Shown: positions 46,137-55,191, numbered from the stretch's first letter. The stretch is DNA of 64,000 bases from CAVVZJ01 sp963752755 (GCA_963752755.1 CAVVZJ010000003.1:1116001-1180000); one strand, 5' to 3'. Notes: generated from the letters alone by a model not told the origin. Numbers and translations: made by a program.

Positions 46137-47087
46137 CTACGCCATCAGGTACAGAAAGGCCTCGTCGGCCCGCTTCTGCGTCGCCCCGTCGGTGACGAAC
46201 CGCCGGATCGCGTGGAAGCCGTACAGGGTCTTGATCCGGTGTGTCAACCGGGCTTCGTCGCGCTTGAGCATCCCGCGCCAGTAGGCCGGATCGCGGGGAT
46301 CGGCCTCGGCCTTGAGCACGGGACCGAGTTCCGCCTCGACATCGGGCAGGGACCGCCACAACCGGATGTGGCGGTGGTGGGCGGGCAACGCCTCTTGGGC
46401 GAGTTCCTCGTAGCCGAGGCGGTCCAGCTCGGTGATCGCCGCGGCGTGGTTGATGAGGTGCCAGAGCCCGCCGAAGCCTTGCTTCTTCACGGCCGCGGTG
46501 GCGATCAGCTCGCCGACGGTCACGTCCACCAGATGACCGATGGATTCATAAGGGGGGAACGCGTTGTCCGGGGCCAGCTTGACCTGAGGGCCGATCCGCC
46601 AGCCCTGCTCCTGGCCGTAATAGCCCCGCCCGGCGTGGGCGTTGTTGAACCCCGCGATCAGCGCGCGGATACCGGCGACGACCTGCGGCGTGGCGTGGTC
46701 GGGGTGGTCCCGCAGGGCGCGCAACGCGATGGAGGCGAAGATGACGTTGTGGCCGGATTGCCTCAGCTCGCCGACGTTCGCCCGGAGGGCGTCGGCGATC
46801 GACGCGATGGCCTCCGGCTGAGGGTGCTCCTCCGGGAACGGTCGGAAGAGGTCGCTCGGCGTCAGGCCGACTTTCCGGGTGTTGAACCAGATCGCCTCCT
46901 CGCCGCCGAGGATCCGCTCCAGCTCGCCCTCGACGCCGCGGAAGACCGCCTCGGGGAGGTCGGGCTGGTCCTCGCCGAAGAAGTAGCCCGCCACGACGGC
47001 CGCGCCCAGGTGGCCGGCCATCGTCCCGGCCTTGTGGGCGTTGGCCAGTCCACCGAGGCCCTTGGAAAGATACTGGAAATCGATCAT
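46137..47087 (-). CDS. Conserved hypothetical protein, mainly helical
   Basis: 316 aa; no family recognised with confidence. The start chosen is ATG 47087 (MIDFQYLSKGLGGLANAHKA); a longer start would be encoded by the 47108 hairpin. It is soluble, Ala/Leu-rich and helical, with Gly- and His-bearing segments (GTMAGHLGAAVVAGYFFGED; GYYGQEQGWRIGPQVKLAPD; ALPAHHRHIRLWRSLPDVEA). Several conserved-looking His residues (HKAG, SGHNVIF, INHAAA, PAHHRH) could form a metal or substrate site, but this is inference. There is no signal peptide. It lies on the same strand downstream of the PPOX-family gene, separated by a strong hairpin. Intact frame, ordinary composition. Confidence 0.7.
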   Translation of the reverse strand: MIDFQYLSKGLGGLANAHKAGTMAGHLGAAVVAGYFFGEDQPDLPEAVFRGVEGELERILGGEEAIWFNTRKVGLTPSDLFRPFPEEHPQPEAIASIADALRANVGELRQSGHNVIFASIALRALRDHPDHATPQVVAGIRALIAGFNNAHAGRGYYGQEQGWRIGPQVKLAPDNAFPPYESIGHLVDVTVGELIATAAVKKQGFGGLWHLINHAAAITELDRLGYEELAQEALPAHHRHIRLWRSLPDVEAELGPVLKAEADPRDPAYWRGMLKRDEARLTHRIKTLYGFHAIRRFVTDGATQKRADEAFLYLMA

Positions 47088-47107
47088 GGGAGGATTTCGG
47101 AGGTTTT

Positions 47108-47169
47108 GTAGGGTGGACATCGCCCACCATCCATGACATATCAGGATAGGCGGGCGATGTCCACCCTAC
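47108..47169. terminator. Hairpin with 18-bp arms
   Basis: GTAGGGTGGACATCGCCC at 47108-47125 is the exact complement of GGGCGATGTCCACCCTAC at 47152-47169. It lies 10 bp beyond the stop of the PPOX-family gene and 20 bp before the start of the next gene, so it can terminate one or attenuate the other. Confidence 0.7.
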
Positions 47170-47178
47170 GAGACTGGC

Positions 47179-47817
47179 TCAATACAGGTGATTCCGGTAG
47201 GAATCGTCGATCATCTGGCTCAGCGACTCCACCGACTGCCCTTCGATCTGGGTCTGATCCTTCAGGATCTCGGCGAAGCTGGGGCGAGAGGACGGGGGGT
47301 CGGTGGCGCGGGGGGCCCAGAGCTTTGACCGGATGAGGGCCTTGGCGCACTGGAGGAAACACTCCTGGACCTCGACGACGATCCCGACGAGGGGTGGCTG
47401 GCCGTTGACGGCCAGGGGGGCGAGCCATTGCTCGTCGCGGATCACGAAGGCGCGGCCGTTGACGCGCAGGGTCTCGCCCAGGCCGGGGATCAGGAACAGG
47501 AGGGCGGCGCGGTCGGTCTCGATGATGTTGCGGAGGCTGTCGGCGCGGCGGTTGCCGCGGCGGTCGGGGATGAGGAGGGTGCGGGCGTCGAGGACGGTCG
47601 CCAGTTGGCCGGGCGCGTCGCCGCGGGGGGAGACGTCGCAGGAACCGTCGCGGCCGACCGTGCCGAGCAGGAGGAACGGTGATTCGGCGATGAACCGCCG
47701 CATGTGGGCGTCCAGTTCGGACCGTTGCTTCTTGAGCACCACCTCGCCCGGAACGCCGATCAACCGGGCGAGTTCCTCGGCGGAGGTGACGCGGTCCTTG
47801 AATTCCGGGGTTTGCAT
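47179..47817 (-). CDS. Pyridoxamine 5'-phosphate oxidase-family flavoprotein (MSMEG_1061-like)
   Basis: 212 aa split-barrel FMN- or F420-binding protein of the PPOX superfamily. Motifs: MRRFIAESPFLLLGTVGRDG then CDVSPRGDAPGQLATVLDAR, matching the flavin-binding start of the group (F..L.T....G..DVSPRGD.PG), followed by LLIPDRRGNRRADSLRNIIE and AALLFLIPGLGETLRVNGRA. The C-terminal part includes VEVQECFLQCAKALIRSKLW, typical of the MSMEG_1061 subgroup. It is probably a cytoplasmic redox enzyme acting on small organic substrates; the specific reaction is unknown. Intact frame. Confidence 0.9.
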   Translation of the reverse strand: MQTPEFKDRVTSAEELARLIGVPGEVVLKKQRSELDAHMRRFIAESPFLLLGTVGRDGSCDVSPRGDAPGQLATVLDARTLLIPDRRGNRRADSLRNIIETDRAALLFLIPGLGETLRVNGRAFVIRDEQWLAPLAVNGQPPLVGIVVEVQECFLQCAKALIRSKLWAPRATDPPSSRPSFAEILKDQTQIEGQSVESLSQMIDDSYRNHLY

Positions 47818-48022
47818 GCGAGATTCGTCTCCGAGGGCGGTTCAGGAGCAGGAGCGGGGTGGCCTGCGGAAGCCGGGGGACGCGATGGAATGGCACTGGC
47901 AAAGCCAGTGGCACACAAACAAGCAATTCAAGGATCGTGGGGCACTGGCTTTGCCTGTGCTGGCCGGCCGACGCCACTCATACACGAACCCGCTGATGCT
48001 TTCTGATTCGAGCCCGACTCCT

Positions 48023-48080
48023 GTGGGACAGCCGCCCCCGGCTGTCCGGACCGGAGGACAGCCGGGGGCGGCTGTCCCAC
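48023..48080. terminator. Strong hairpin after the Gfo/Idh gene
   Basis: The arms (GTGGGACAGCCGCCCCCGGC plus TGTCC, and complement) are perfectly paired over about 25 bp with a short loop (GGACCGG). It lies 36 bp past the stop at 48116 on the minus strand and is the same family as 4234-4261. A weaker hairpin (GGCACTGGCAAAGCCAGTGGC arms) lies at about 47890-47912. Confidence 0.7.
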
Positions 48081-48115
48081 AAGTCCAAACCGGACAGAAT
48101 CAGCGGGTTCGAGTA

Positions 48116-49487
48116 TCAGACGCCCAGGATGCGGACGGGCGGGTTGGACTTCCATTTGCCCTTGGTGAAGTCGGGGAAGTCCATGGGGCGGCTGCGGTGG
48201 GCGACGGATTGCTCGCTCAAGGGGGTGACCGCGCTCCAGGAGGCGGCGTCGTACACGTCGAAGTCGGGCGGGACGCCGGCCTGCAGGGCCTGGATCAGGC
48301 GGGAGTCTTCGAGGTACTCGGCCGTGACGCGGGCCGGCTTGCCGCCGGAGGCGTCCGACGCGCGGGCCGACCGCTCCAGGGCCTGCTTCCAGAGGGGGTG
48401 CTCGTAGGTTTCCCGGTATTTCGAGCCGGGTTCCCACTGGTGGTTGTGGTCCTTGCCTTCGAGGCAGACCAGGAATTCGGGGAAGCCGCGGACGATCCCG
48501 CGCGTGCCTTGCACGAGGTTCGTGCGGCTGTAGGGGCGGGGGAGGTCGGTGTCGTGCTTGAGGATGATCGTGAGGCCGTTGACGGTCCGAATCAGGCTGG
48601 AGTTCACGTCGCCGTTGATGTAGTCGCGGACCCGCTTGGGATGGCCCTCGGGGAGATGCTCCTTCGCGTAGAGGTTCAGGCCGCGGGCGTTGGAACTCAT
48701 GGAGACCAGGTAATCGAGGCGGTCGCCGTGGTTGATGTTCAGGTACCAGGCCAGGGGGCCGAGGCCGTGCATCGGGTAGAGGTTGCCGTTGCGCTGGGCG
48801 AAATGGGCGCCGAGCCAGAGGCCGTCGCCGTAGTCGCGGATCTTGAGGTAGCGCGTGTCGTGGCAGTAGGAGCCCTCGGTGTGGACCAGCTCGCCGAGCA
48901 GACCCTCGCGGACCATGCGGAGGATCGCCATCTCGTCGCGCATGTAGTTGACGTTTTCCATCATGCAACAGTACTTGCCGGTCTGCTCGGAGGTCTCGAC
49001 GAGCTGCCAGCATTCGTCCAGCGTGATCGCGGCGGGGATCTCGGATGGCGGCGTGCTTGCCGTTGCGCATCGCGGCGAGGAGGACCGGGACGTGCCACTC
49101 CCAGGGGGTGGCGGTATAGACCAGGTCGAGGTCCTCGGTCTCGCACATGCGCTCGAAGTCGTGATCGCCGCGGGTATAGGACGTCGGCTCGGGTTTGCCC
49201 AGCTCCCTGGCCATGCGACGGGCCGACTCGCAGGCTTCCTCGCGAATGTCGCAGACGGCCTTCAGCTCCACGCCGTCGATGCGCAGCAAGTTGCCGAAAT
49301 GTTCCGACCCCTTGACCCCGACGCCGACGAATCCGACGCGGACCGTCTCGATCGGCTTCACGTCCCGTGTCGCCGGCTCGTCGGCCACCGATCCGTCGGC
49401 CGTCCGCCTCGTGCCGCCCAGCGCCACCGCGGCGCCGAGGCCGGCGCCGAGTTTCAGGAAGTCTCGCCGTCCGCTCTTCGTGTCCAT
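48116..49487 (-). CDS. Gfo/Idh/MocA-family oxidoreductase, GH109-like (one frameshift)
   Basis: NAD-dependent oxidoreductase fold, Tat-exported. The start is ATG 49487 (MDTKSGRRDFLKLGAGLGAA), a twin-arginine leader. The Rossmann part has VRVGFVGVGVKGSEHFGNLL and ELKAVCDIREEACE; then DLDLVYTATPWEWHVPVLLA. The frame changes by one base near 49045 (NGKHAA / SEIPAAITLDECWQLV), and the second part has MMENVNYMRDEMAILRMVRE and LGELVHTEGSYCHDTRYLK, which closely follow the GH109 alpha-N-acetylgalactosaminidase subgroup (MEN.CY / EG.Y.HD). That subgroup hydrolyses glycosides via a bound NAD. The length (about 456 aa) fits. Whether it is a glycosidase or another oxidoreductase cannot be decided here. 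Confidence 0.88.
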
Positions 49488-49691
49488 GGAAATGGGTCCT
49501 GGGCTCAAGGGAGGATGAAGCCAGGTGACTCATCCTATCAGACGGTGAGTCGCATCAGAATCAAGAACCGTGGCCGGCGCATGCTGGTCGTCGCCGTCAC
49601 GGGGCGGCCGGCCCGCTGTGGGGCAGTCGGGCCGGTGTGAAGCACCAGCCTCTTGTCGGTTGGTCCCAGGTCCGATCCCGGCAATCCGGGG

Positions 49692-50679
49692 TCAACCGCC
49701 CGGCCCGCCGAAGTCGGCGTCGGCGGCGCCGGAGGAGGTCTTGGCGAGGCGGGTGGCGAGTCCGATCTCGTTGGCGGCTTCGAGGACGCGGACGGCGACG
49801 CGGTGGCGGGTGGCCTCGTCGGCCTTGAGGATAATGGCGGTGCGGCCGGTGGCGTCGCGGGAGGCGCGGAGCTTGGGGACGAGGGCCTCGGTCGTGATCG
49901 GCTCGTGGTCCACCTGGATCTGACCGCGGGCGTCGATCTCGACGAGGATGTTCGTCTCCTCCAGGTCCTGGAGGTTCTGCGGCGCCTGCTGGGCGCTCTG
50001 GGGCTCGTCGGGGTTGGGCGCGGGGATCTCCAGGCTCTTGAAGTAGATCGTGGTGGTGGTGACGAGGAAGAACATGATCAACTGCATGGCGATGTCGACC
50101 ATCGCCGTCAGGTCGAGTTCTTCCATCTTCTCGCCGCCCTGGGGGACGAGCGAGAAGCTGTGATCGTCGTCGTCGTCGTCCGATCCGGCCGGCCGGATCG
50201 GGGGGGCGACGGCCGTTTCCGTTTCCGGGGCCTCAACGGCGGCGACGGGCAACGCCAGCTCGCTGTCGTCGTCGGTCGACGCTGAAGGGGCAGGGGGGCG
50301 CGTCGGCTCGGTCTCGATCAGCTCGACGTCGTCGTCGCCGCCGATGGGGTCGGTGACGGGCAGGGCGAGGGCGGAGTCGTCATCGTCATCGGCATCGACA
50401 TCGACATCGGCATCGGCATCGGGAACGGTGGCGGAGGGAGGCGGGAAGGCCGGCAGGGCGGGGGCGGACTCGGGATCGAGGCGGGCGGTCAGGCGGTCGG
50501 CGGGCCGGGCGAGGGCGGGGACGTCGGCGATCGGGGTCCAGGGGGCGTCGGAGCCGGCGGGGCGGGCGCAGGTCGTCGTCGCGGAGCCGACCCTCGGCCA
50601 GCGCCTCGCGAACGGCGGCGGTGCTCAGGCTGCGCTCGGTTTCGAGCCGGTCGCTATGGAAGACGTCCCAGGCGGGCAA
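49692..50679 (-). CDS. ExbD/TolR-type protein with N-terminal GYF_2-like domain (one frameshift)
   Basis: Inner-membrane component of a proton-driven energy-transducing complex. The N-terminal 45 residues (MPAWDVFHSDRLETERSLST ... REALAEGRLRDDDL) resemble a GYF_2 domain, a protein-interaction module. A long acidic linker follows (Asp-rich tracts DADADVDVDADDDDD), then the ExbD core: MEELDLTAMVDIAMQLIMFF (single membrane helix with the proton-relay Asp), SLEIPAPNP and a periplasmic domain (ILVEIDARGQIQVDHEPIT; GRTAIILKADEATRHRVAVR). A frame change near 50567 joins the GYF and linker parts. It is the last gene of the ExbB-ExbD-ExbD operon, separated from the first exbD by the 50732-50890 palindrome. 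Confidence 0.85.
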
Positions 50680-50731
50680 GGGCGGGGCTCCGGTGTCGAG
50701 GTATTCACGAACAAGGAAGACGGCGTCTTTT

Positions 50732-50890
50732 ATAGGAGTTGCGCAGTTGGCGGCGGCAGGAGGAGTAGGCCCGACTTCAGTCGGGACAGAAATTCTTAGA
50801 CTCCTTGGAGTTCCGGCCCGACTGAAGTCGGGCCTACTCCTTCCAACTCCGTCCAGAGCTTGGGCGAAGGAGCCAACTGCGTAACTCCTA
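50732..50890. repeat. MITE-like long palindrome, copy 3
   Basis: The outer arms are ATAGGAGTTGCGCAGTTGGC and near-complement (GCCAACTGCGTAACTCCTA); inner arms GGCCCGACTTCAGTCGGGAC and CCCGACTGAAGTCGGGCC; centre GACTCCTTGGAGTTCC. It lies inside the exb operon, between the two exbD genes. Confidence 0.85.
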
Positions 50891-50938
50891 TTTTAATCAT
50901 TGAATTAAAAGAATTTCTTCCGGCATCGAGCAATCCGC

Positions 50939-51390
50939 CTACTTCTTCGGCTCCTCGACGCCGATGTGGACCGAGATGCCCTGGACCTCGCCGGCGGCGG
51001 CGGCGATGCGGAGGATCTCGCCATAGGCGACGTCGCCGTCGGCCTGAATCACGGCGCGGCGCTTGCCGGCGGTCAGGCCTTGCTCGACGGCCAGCTTGAT
51101 CGACTCGTTGTCTTCGAGCTGGTGGTTGGGGTCGAGTTCCAGACCTTCATACACCAGGGCGCGGGTCGGCCGGCCTCCTTGGGCGGGGCGACCGTCAGCA
51201 CGATCGTCTCCGTCTCCTCGACGCCGACGCCGAACTTCGCCACCGGCATCTCGACCGCGGCCTCGGTGGACGCCTGGTAGGTCAGCAGCAGGAAGGTCAT
51301 GAGCTGGAAGACGACGTCTACCATCGAGGTCATGTCGATGTGTTCGTCGATCTCGATCGCGGAGCCACCGGCGCGGCGATTCAGGAGCAT
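50939..51390 (-). CDS. ExbD/TolR-type biopolymer transport protein (one frameshift)
   Basis: Inner-membrane stator component that couples the proton gradient to a periplasmic process together with ExbB. The cytoplasmic N-terminus is followed by IDEHIDMTSMVDVVFQLMTF, the single transmembrane helix with the conserved proton-relay Asp. The periplasmic domain comes after (VAKFGVGVEETETIVLTVAP). Near 51160 the frame shifts by one base (KEAGRP / ALVYEGLELDPNHQLED), and the remainder (RRAVIQADGDVAYGEILRIA ... VHIGVEEPKK) completes a normal ExbD of about 150 aa. It is about 65 bp downstream of exbB. Confidence 0.88.
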
Positions 51391-51456
51391 GATCGTTCGG
51401 CCTCGGGACGACGTCGGTTGGGTCGGGCCAATCGGCCCGGATCAGCTCGGCTGGGC

Positions 51457-52206
51457 TCAGCGGGATGCCCCGGCCCGCGCGGTGGATCGGGAACCGCGGG
51501 CCGCGGCGTTGGCCTCGGCCTGTTCGAGGATCTCGATGTAGTCCTGGAGCTGACGCTCGGTGCGGTCGCGGAGCTTGCGGAGCCGGGCCTGGATGTCGTT
51601 GGCGACGGTCATCAGGGGGGTGGCGAGGATCAGACCGGCGGCGGTCGTCCAGAGTCCGAGGCTGATCGCGCCGGCCAGGGCCCCGGGATCAGGGCGGCTG
51701 CCGGCGCTCATGCGGGCGAAGGCGGCAATCATCGAGATAACCGTGCCGAGCAGACCCAGCAGCGGCCCCATCCGGGAAGCCGTGCCGATCGAGGCCAGCC
51801 GGTTCTCCATCGTGCTGAGGACCTCGGTGTGGAAGTCCATGACCAGCAGTTGCTTGACCCGGGTCAATCCCTTGTGGCGGTTCTTCAGGCCGACGGCCAT
51901 CAACTGGGCCAGGGCCGAGTGCCAGTGGGTCGGGTCGAGGCAGGCATCGAGGGCGGCCTTGGCGTCATTCTTGGCCAGCAGGAACTCGCGAACGCGCTGG
52001 ACGAGGCCCTCGGCTTCCTGGGGGGGCAGGCTCCGCTTGGCCATCGTCCGGTAGATCATGATGGCGTTGTAGGTGCCCCAGATCGCCAGGATGGCGATGA
52101 CGACGTAGATGAGGGTGCCGAAGTTTTCAATAATCGTCGGGATGTCGAGACCGCCGCCGCTGGCGACGTTTGCGGCGGCCTCGCCGGCCTTCGCGGTTGG
52201 TTCCAT
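51457..52206 (-). CDS. ExbB/TolQ/MotA-type proton channel protein
   Basis: 249 aa inner-membrane protein that forms the proton-conducting core with the two ExbD proteins downstream. The N-terminal helix (NFGTLIYVVIAILAIWGTYN) is followed by a large cytoplasmic helical loop (QRVREFLLAKNDAKAALDAC; LTRVKQLLVMDFHTEVLSTM). The two conserved helices of the MotA/TolQ/ExbB domain come next (GTASRMGPLLGLLGTVISMI; ISLGLWTTAAGLILATPLMT). The signature L.GLLGTV and the Thr-lined helix are present. It is the first gene of an operon exbB-exbD-exbD; intact frame. The energised partner (TonB or a gliding/transport component) is not in the window. Confidence 0.92.
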   Translation of the reverse strand: MEPTAKAGEAAANVASGGGLDIPTIIENFGTLIYVVIAILAIWGTYNAIMIYRTMAKRSLPPQEAEGLVQRVREFLLAKNDAKAALDACLDPTHWHSALAQLMAVGLKNRHKGLTRVKQLLVMDFHTEVLSTMENRLASIGTASRMGPLLGLLGTVISMIAAFARMSAGSRPDPGALAGAISLGLWTTAAGLILATPLMTVANDIQARLRKLRDRTERQLQDYIEILEQAEANAAARGSRSTARAGASR

Positions 52207-52448
52207 GCCGAGAGCCCACGCGGTTCGGTTGGGGTCAGGTCGTCAGCGATCCGAGGTGATGCGCCATCCGAGGGGAGGAGAATTCGGGGGCGTCGGGGTC
52301 GGGCCATCCACGATCCCAGTCGTCATTGTGACGCCCCGCCGCGCGGCGTGCAAGGGGCGGCGCCTTTGCTGAGCCTTGCGATGCGCGGCAGGCCGTGACA
52401 CAATGCGAGAAAGCCGTCTCCTGCCGCTCCCTTCAGGGCCGATCCCCC

Positions 52449-53291
52449 ATGCCGCGCAACGTGCTGATCGTGGACGACGAGCGCGACACCAACGACTTGC
52501 TCGCCGAACTGGTCCAGGCCCGCGGCTTCCATCCGATCCAGATCTTTGAGGGCGCGCAGGTGCTCGACGCCGTCCGCCGCCATCGGCCGGAGCTGGTCTT
52601 GCTGGATTTGATGATGCCCGACCTGGACGGCTTCGCCGTTTGCGAGCAGCTCAAGAAGAACCGCGAGACGAACCTGGTCCCGATCTTGATGGTCACGGCG
52701 CTCAACGACACCAACCACCGGACCCAGGGCGTCCGCGTTGGTGCCAACGGTTATCTGACGAAACCGTTCACGCCCGAGCAGCTCTACAACGCCATCGACC
52801 GGGCCCTGGAATGGCGTCTCGAACACCAGACGCACGGCACCCAGGGCGAGATCAACTTCGATATCCGTGGTGAGCAGGGCTACCTTCAGGAGGTCAACGA
52901 CCTGCTCTCCGACCTTTTCGCCCACACCCCCTTGACCGAGCGTCAGGTCAAGGAGCTGCGGCAGGCCGTCATGGAGATGGGCAACAACGCCATTGAGTGG
53001 GGCCACCGCAAGAACGCCGACCTGCCGTTGCGGATCACCTACCGGATCGACCCCGAGGCCGTCACCCTGGTTATCAAAGACCAGGGGCCCGGCTTCGATC
53101 CGCAGGACGTCCCCCACGCCGCCCGTGAGGACGACCCGATCGGCCACCTGGATATCCGTACCGAGCTGGGCATCCGCGAAGGCGGCTTCGGCATCATGCT
53201 CGCCCGCGGCCTGGTGGACGAGTTCCGCTACAATGACAAGGGCAACGAGGTCACCCTGGTCAAGCGGTTCGAGGCCCCTCGCGCCGATTGA
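52449..53291 (+). CDS. Response regulator fused to an RsbW-like histidine-kinase ATPase
   Basis: 280 aa cytoplasmic regulator. The start is ATG 52449 (MPRNVLIVDDERDTNDLLAE). Residues 1-120: REC domain with the acidic pair DDE, the phosphoacceptor Asp in LVLLDLMMPDLDGF, Thr in PILMVTALN and Lys in GYLTKPFTPEQL. Residues about 140-275: HATPase_c_2 domain with an N box (QAVMEMGNNAIEWGHRKNAD) and G boxes (VIKDQGPGFDPQDVP, REGGFGIMLARGLVDEFRYN), as in anti-sigma/RsbW-type serine kinases. The design suggests that phosphorylation controls a kinase or partner-switching output, perhaps in a general stress pathway. No anti-anti-sigma partner is adjacent. Intact frame; the cytochrome gene follows 59 bp downstream. 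Confidence 0.9.
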   Translation: MPRNVLIVDDERDTNDLLAELVQARGFHPIQIFEGAQVLDAVRRHRPELVLLDLMMPDLDGFAVCEQLKKNRETNLVPILMVTALNDTNHRTQGVRVGANGYLTKPFTPEQLYNAIDRALEWRLEHQTHGTQGEINFDIRGEQGYLQEVNDLLSDLFAHTPLTERQVKELRQAVMEMGNNAIEWGHRKNADLPLRITYRIDPEAVTLVIKDQGPGFDPQDVPHAAREDDPIGHLDIRTELGIREGGFGIMLARGLVDEFRYNDKGNEVTLVKRFEAPRAD

Positions 53292-53349
53292 CCCGACCGC
53301 CCCGTGTCGCAACCAATGCCTCCGTCGTGCCAGTGCAGGAGTAAGAACC

Positions 53350-53823
53350 ATGGGACGCTCGATCGCCTCGTCTCGGCTTTGCCTGAGCCTGACCCTTGCC
53401 GCGGCCACCCTGGCGGTCGGCCTCGGGACGTGGAACGTCCCGGCCCAGGGCCAGCAGGGCCGGGCCTTGCGGAAGTTCATGCGGCAGAAGCTCGAATACT
53501 CGCAGAACATCCTCGAAGGTCTCGCCCTGGAGGACTTCGCCCTGATCGCCAAGAATGCCAAGGCACTCCGCGAGCTGAGCGAGGACGCCCAGTGGCGTGT
53601 CTCGCCCAACGTCAACTACCTGCGGTTCAGCAACGAGTTCCAGGCCCTCGCCGACGAGCTGGAGCAGAAGGCCAAGGACCGCAACATCGACGGCGCCACG
53701 CTCAGCTTCTTCAAGATGACCAACAACTGCATCGCCTGCCACCGGCTCGTCCGCGACGAGCGCCTCCTCACCCTCACCCCCAGGGCCGACCTCAAGGGGG
53801 ATTTCTTCGTGCCGCCACGCTGA
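53350..53823 (+). CDS. Class II cytochrome c-like periplasmic protein
   Basis: 157 aa. The ATG at 53350 has AGGAG 11 bp upstream and opens a signal peptide (LCLSLTLAAATLAVGLGTWN ... AQG). The mature protein is a four-helix bundle candidate (RKFMRQKLEYSQNILEGLAL; AKALRELSEDAQWRV; FSNEFQALADELEQKAKDRN), and its haem motif CIACH sits near the C-terminus (FFKMTNNCIACHRLVRDERL), the layout of cytochrome c-prime/class II. Probably a periplasmic electron carrier or ligand-binding cytochrome. It lies close after the REC-HATPase gene; co-transcription is possible. Confidence 0.85.
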   Translation: MGRSIASSRLCLSLTLAAATLAVGLGTWNVPAQGQQGRALRKFMRQKLEYSQNILEGLALEDFALIAKNAKALRELSEDAQWRVSPNVNYLRFSNEFQALADELEQKAKDRNIDGATLSFFKMTNNCIACHRLVRDERLLTLTPRADLKGDFFVPPR

Positions 53824-54093
53824 GCGCTCCGGCCTCCGCGTCGGACCCAGGGCCATCTCCGCCCGCGCCCGACGCTCCCGGGCTCCCCGAATCCTTTGGG
53901 GCTCCCCGTTGACGTCCCCCGCGCCGCGGGCCTATCGTGGTGGCTTGATGCGCCGGTCGATCGGCCCACCTCGTGGCAGGCCGGACGGGGACCGGCGCCT
54001 GGTGGACGCGTCGCCGAGCGGTCCGATTCGGGAGCAACCCAACCGCGCCGCGCTTGCCGCGCCGTCTAGCGCTTCAACCGAGGAGCTTCCCCG

Positions 54094-55191
54094 ATGATCG
54101 CGCACCGATTCCCGGCCGCCGCTGGCATCGTCCTGGTGTTCGCGGGTCTGGCCCTGGTCCCCACCTCCGCCCTCGCGCTCGCTCTCGCCGACCGACCGGC
54201 CGAGCAGATCCTCAAGGACCTTGACGCGGTCCAGATGCCCGCCATCCCCGAGAACCGCAACGACCGCGCCGCCGTCCAGAAATACATCACCGACCGCATG
54301 AACGCGCAGGAGAAGCGGTCAGCCTTGATCCTTGAACTCTACCAGGCCGCCCCCGACCACGAGCGGTTGCCTCAGCTTCTGGCCGAGCGCTGGATGAACA
54401 TCCCGCCGTTCGGCCCCAAGGCCGTCGAGCTGAACCAGGAGATTGACGACGTCCTGGCCCACACGAGCAACGAGAAGCTGAAGGTCGAGGGCACGTTCAT
54501 CAAGGCCCGCAACGCCCTGGTCGCCAACCGGAGCGACCTCGACGCCGCCATGCCGGCCATCGACGCCTTCCTGAAGCTGGCCCCCAAGGACCCCCGCGCC
54601 GGCTCGCTCCTTTACGCCGCTGCCCGCGCCACCCGCGACGACGCGAAGAAGGCCGCGCTGGAGGACCGGCTCATCCAGGAGTTCCCCGAGAGCCCTTACG
54701 CCGGCATGCTCACCGGCGAGCGTCGGCAGCGCGAGGCGGTGGGCAAGCCGCTCGAGCTGGAGTTCACCGACGCCATCAAGGGCTCGACCGTCTCGATGAA
54801 GGCCCTCAAGGGCAAGGTTGTCGTGCTCGACTTCTGGGCGACCTGGTGCGGCCCCTGTGTCGCCGAGATGCCCAACATGAAGAAGCTCTATGCCGAGTAC
54901 AGGGACCAGGGCGTCGAGTTCATCGGCGTGAGCCTCGATCAGCCCAGGGAGCAGGGCGGCCTCGACAAGCTCAAGGAATTCGTCGCCAAGAACGAGATCC
55001 CCTGGCCGCAGTATTACCAGGGCAACGGCTGGGAAAGCGCCTTCTCCTCGAAGTGGGGCATCAACGCCATCCCCTGCGTGTTCGTCGTTGACCCCGACGG
55101 CAACCTCTACTCGACCGACGCCCGCGGCAAGCTCGAGACGATCATCCCCGAGCTTCTCGCCCGCAAGAAGGCCGACGCCGGCGGCGAGTGA
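54094..55191 (+). CDS. TlpA-like thioredoxin-domain protein
   Basis: 365 aa exported thiol-disulfide oxidoreductase. The signal peptide (PAAAGIVLVFAGLALVPTSA) is followed by a helical domain of about 190 residues (KYITDRMNAQEKRSALILEL; AMPAIDAFLKLAPKDPRAGS). The thioredoxin fold then begins with GKPLELEFTDAIKGSTVSMK and contains VVVLDFWATWCGPCVAEMPN (CxxC), EFIGVSLDQPREQGGLDKLK and the cis-Pro segment NAIPCVFVVDPDGNLY. It has the same architecture as the protein at 18438-19511 with a different CxxC dipeptide (GP, not PP). The adjacent upstream cytochrome suggests a link with cytochrome assembly or periplasmic redox balance. Intact frame. Confidence 0.92.
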   Translation: MIAHRFPAAAGIVLVFAGLALVPTSALALALADRPAEQILKDLDAVQMPAIPENRNDRAAVQKYITDRMNAQEKRSALILELYQAAPDHERLPQLLAERWMNIPPFGPKAVELNQEIDDVLAHTSNEKLKVEGTFIKARNALVANRSDLDAAMPAIDAFLKLAPKDPRAGSLLYAAARATRDDAKKAALEDRLIQEFPESPYAGMLTGERRQREAVGKPLELEFTDAIKGSTVSMKALKGKVVVLDFWATWCGPCVAEMPNMKKLYAEYRDQGVEFIGVSLDQPREQGGLDKLKEFVAKNEIPWPQYYQGNGWESAFSSKWGINAIPCVFVVDPDGNLYSTDARGKLETIIPELLARKKADAGGE

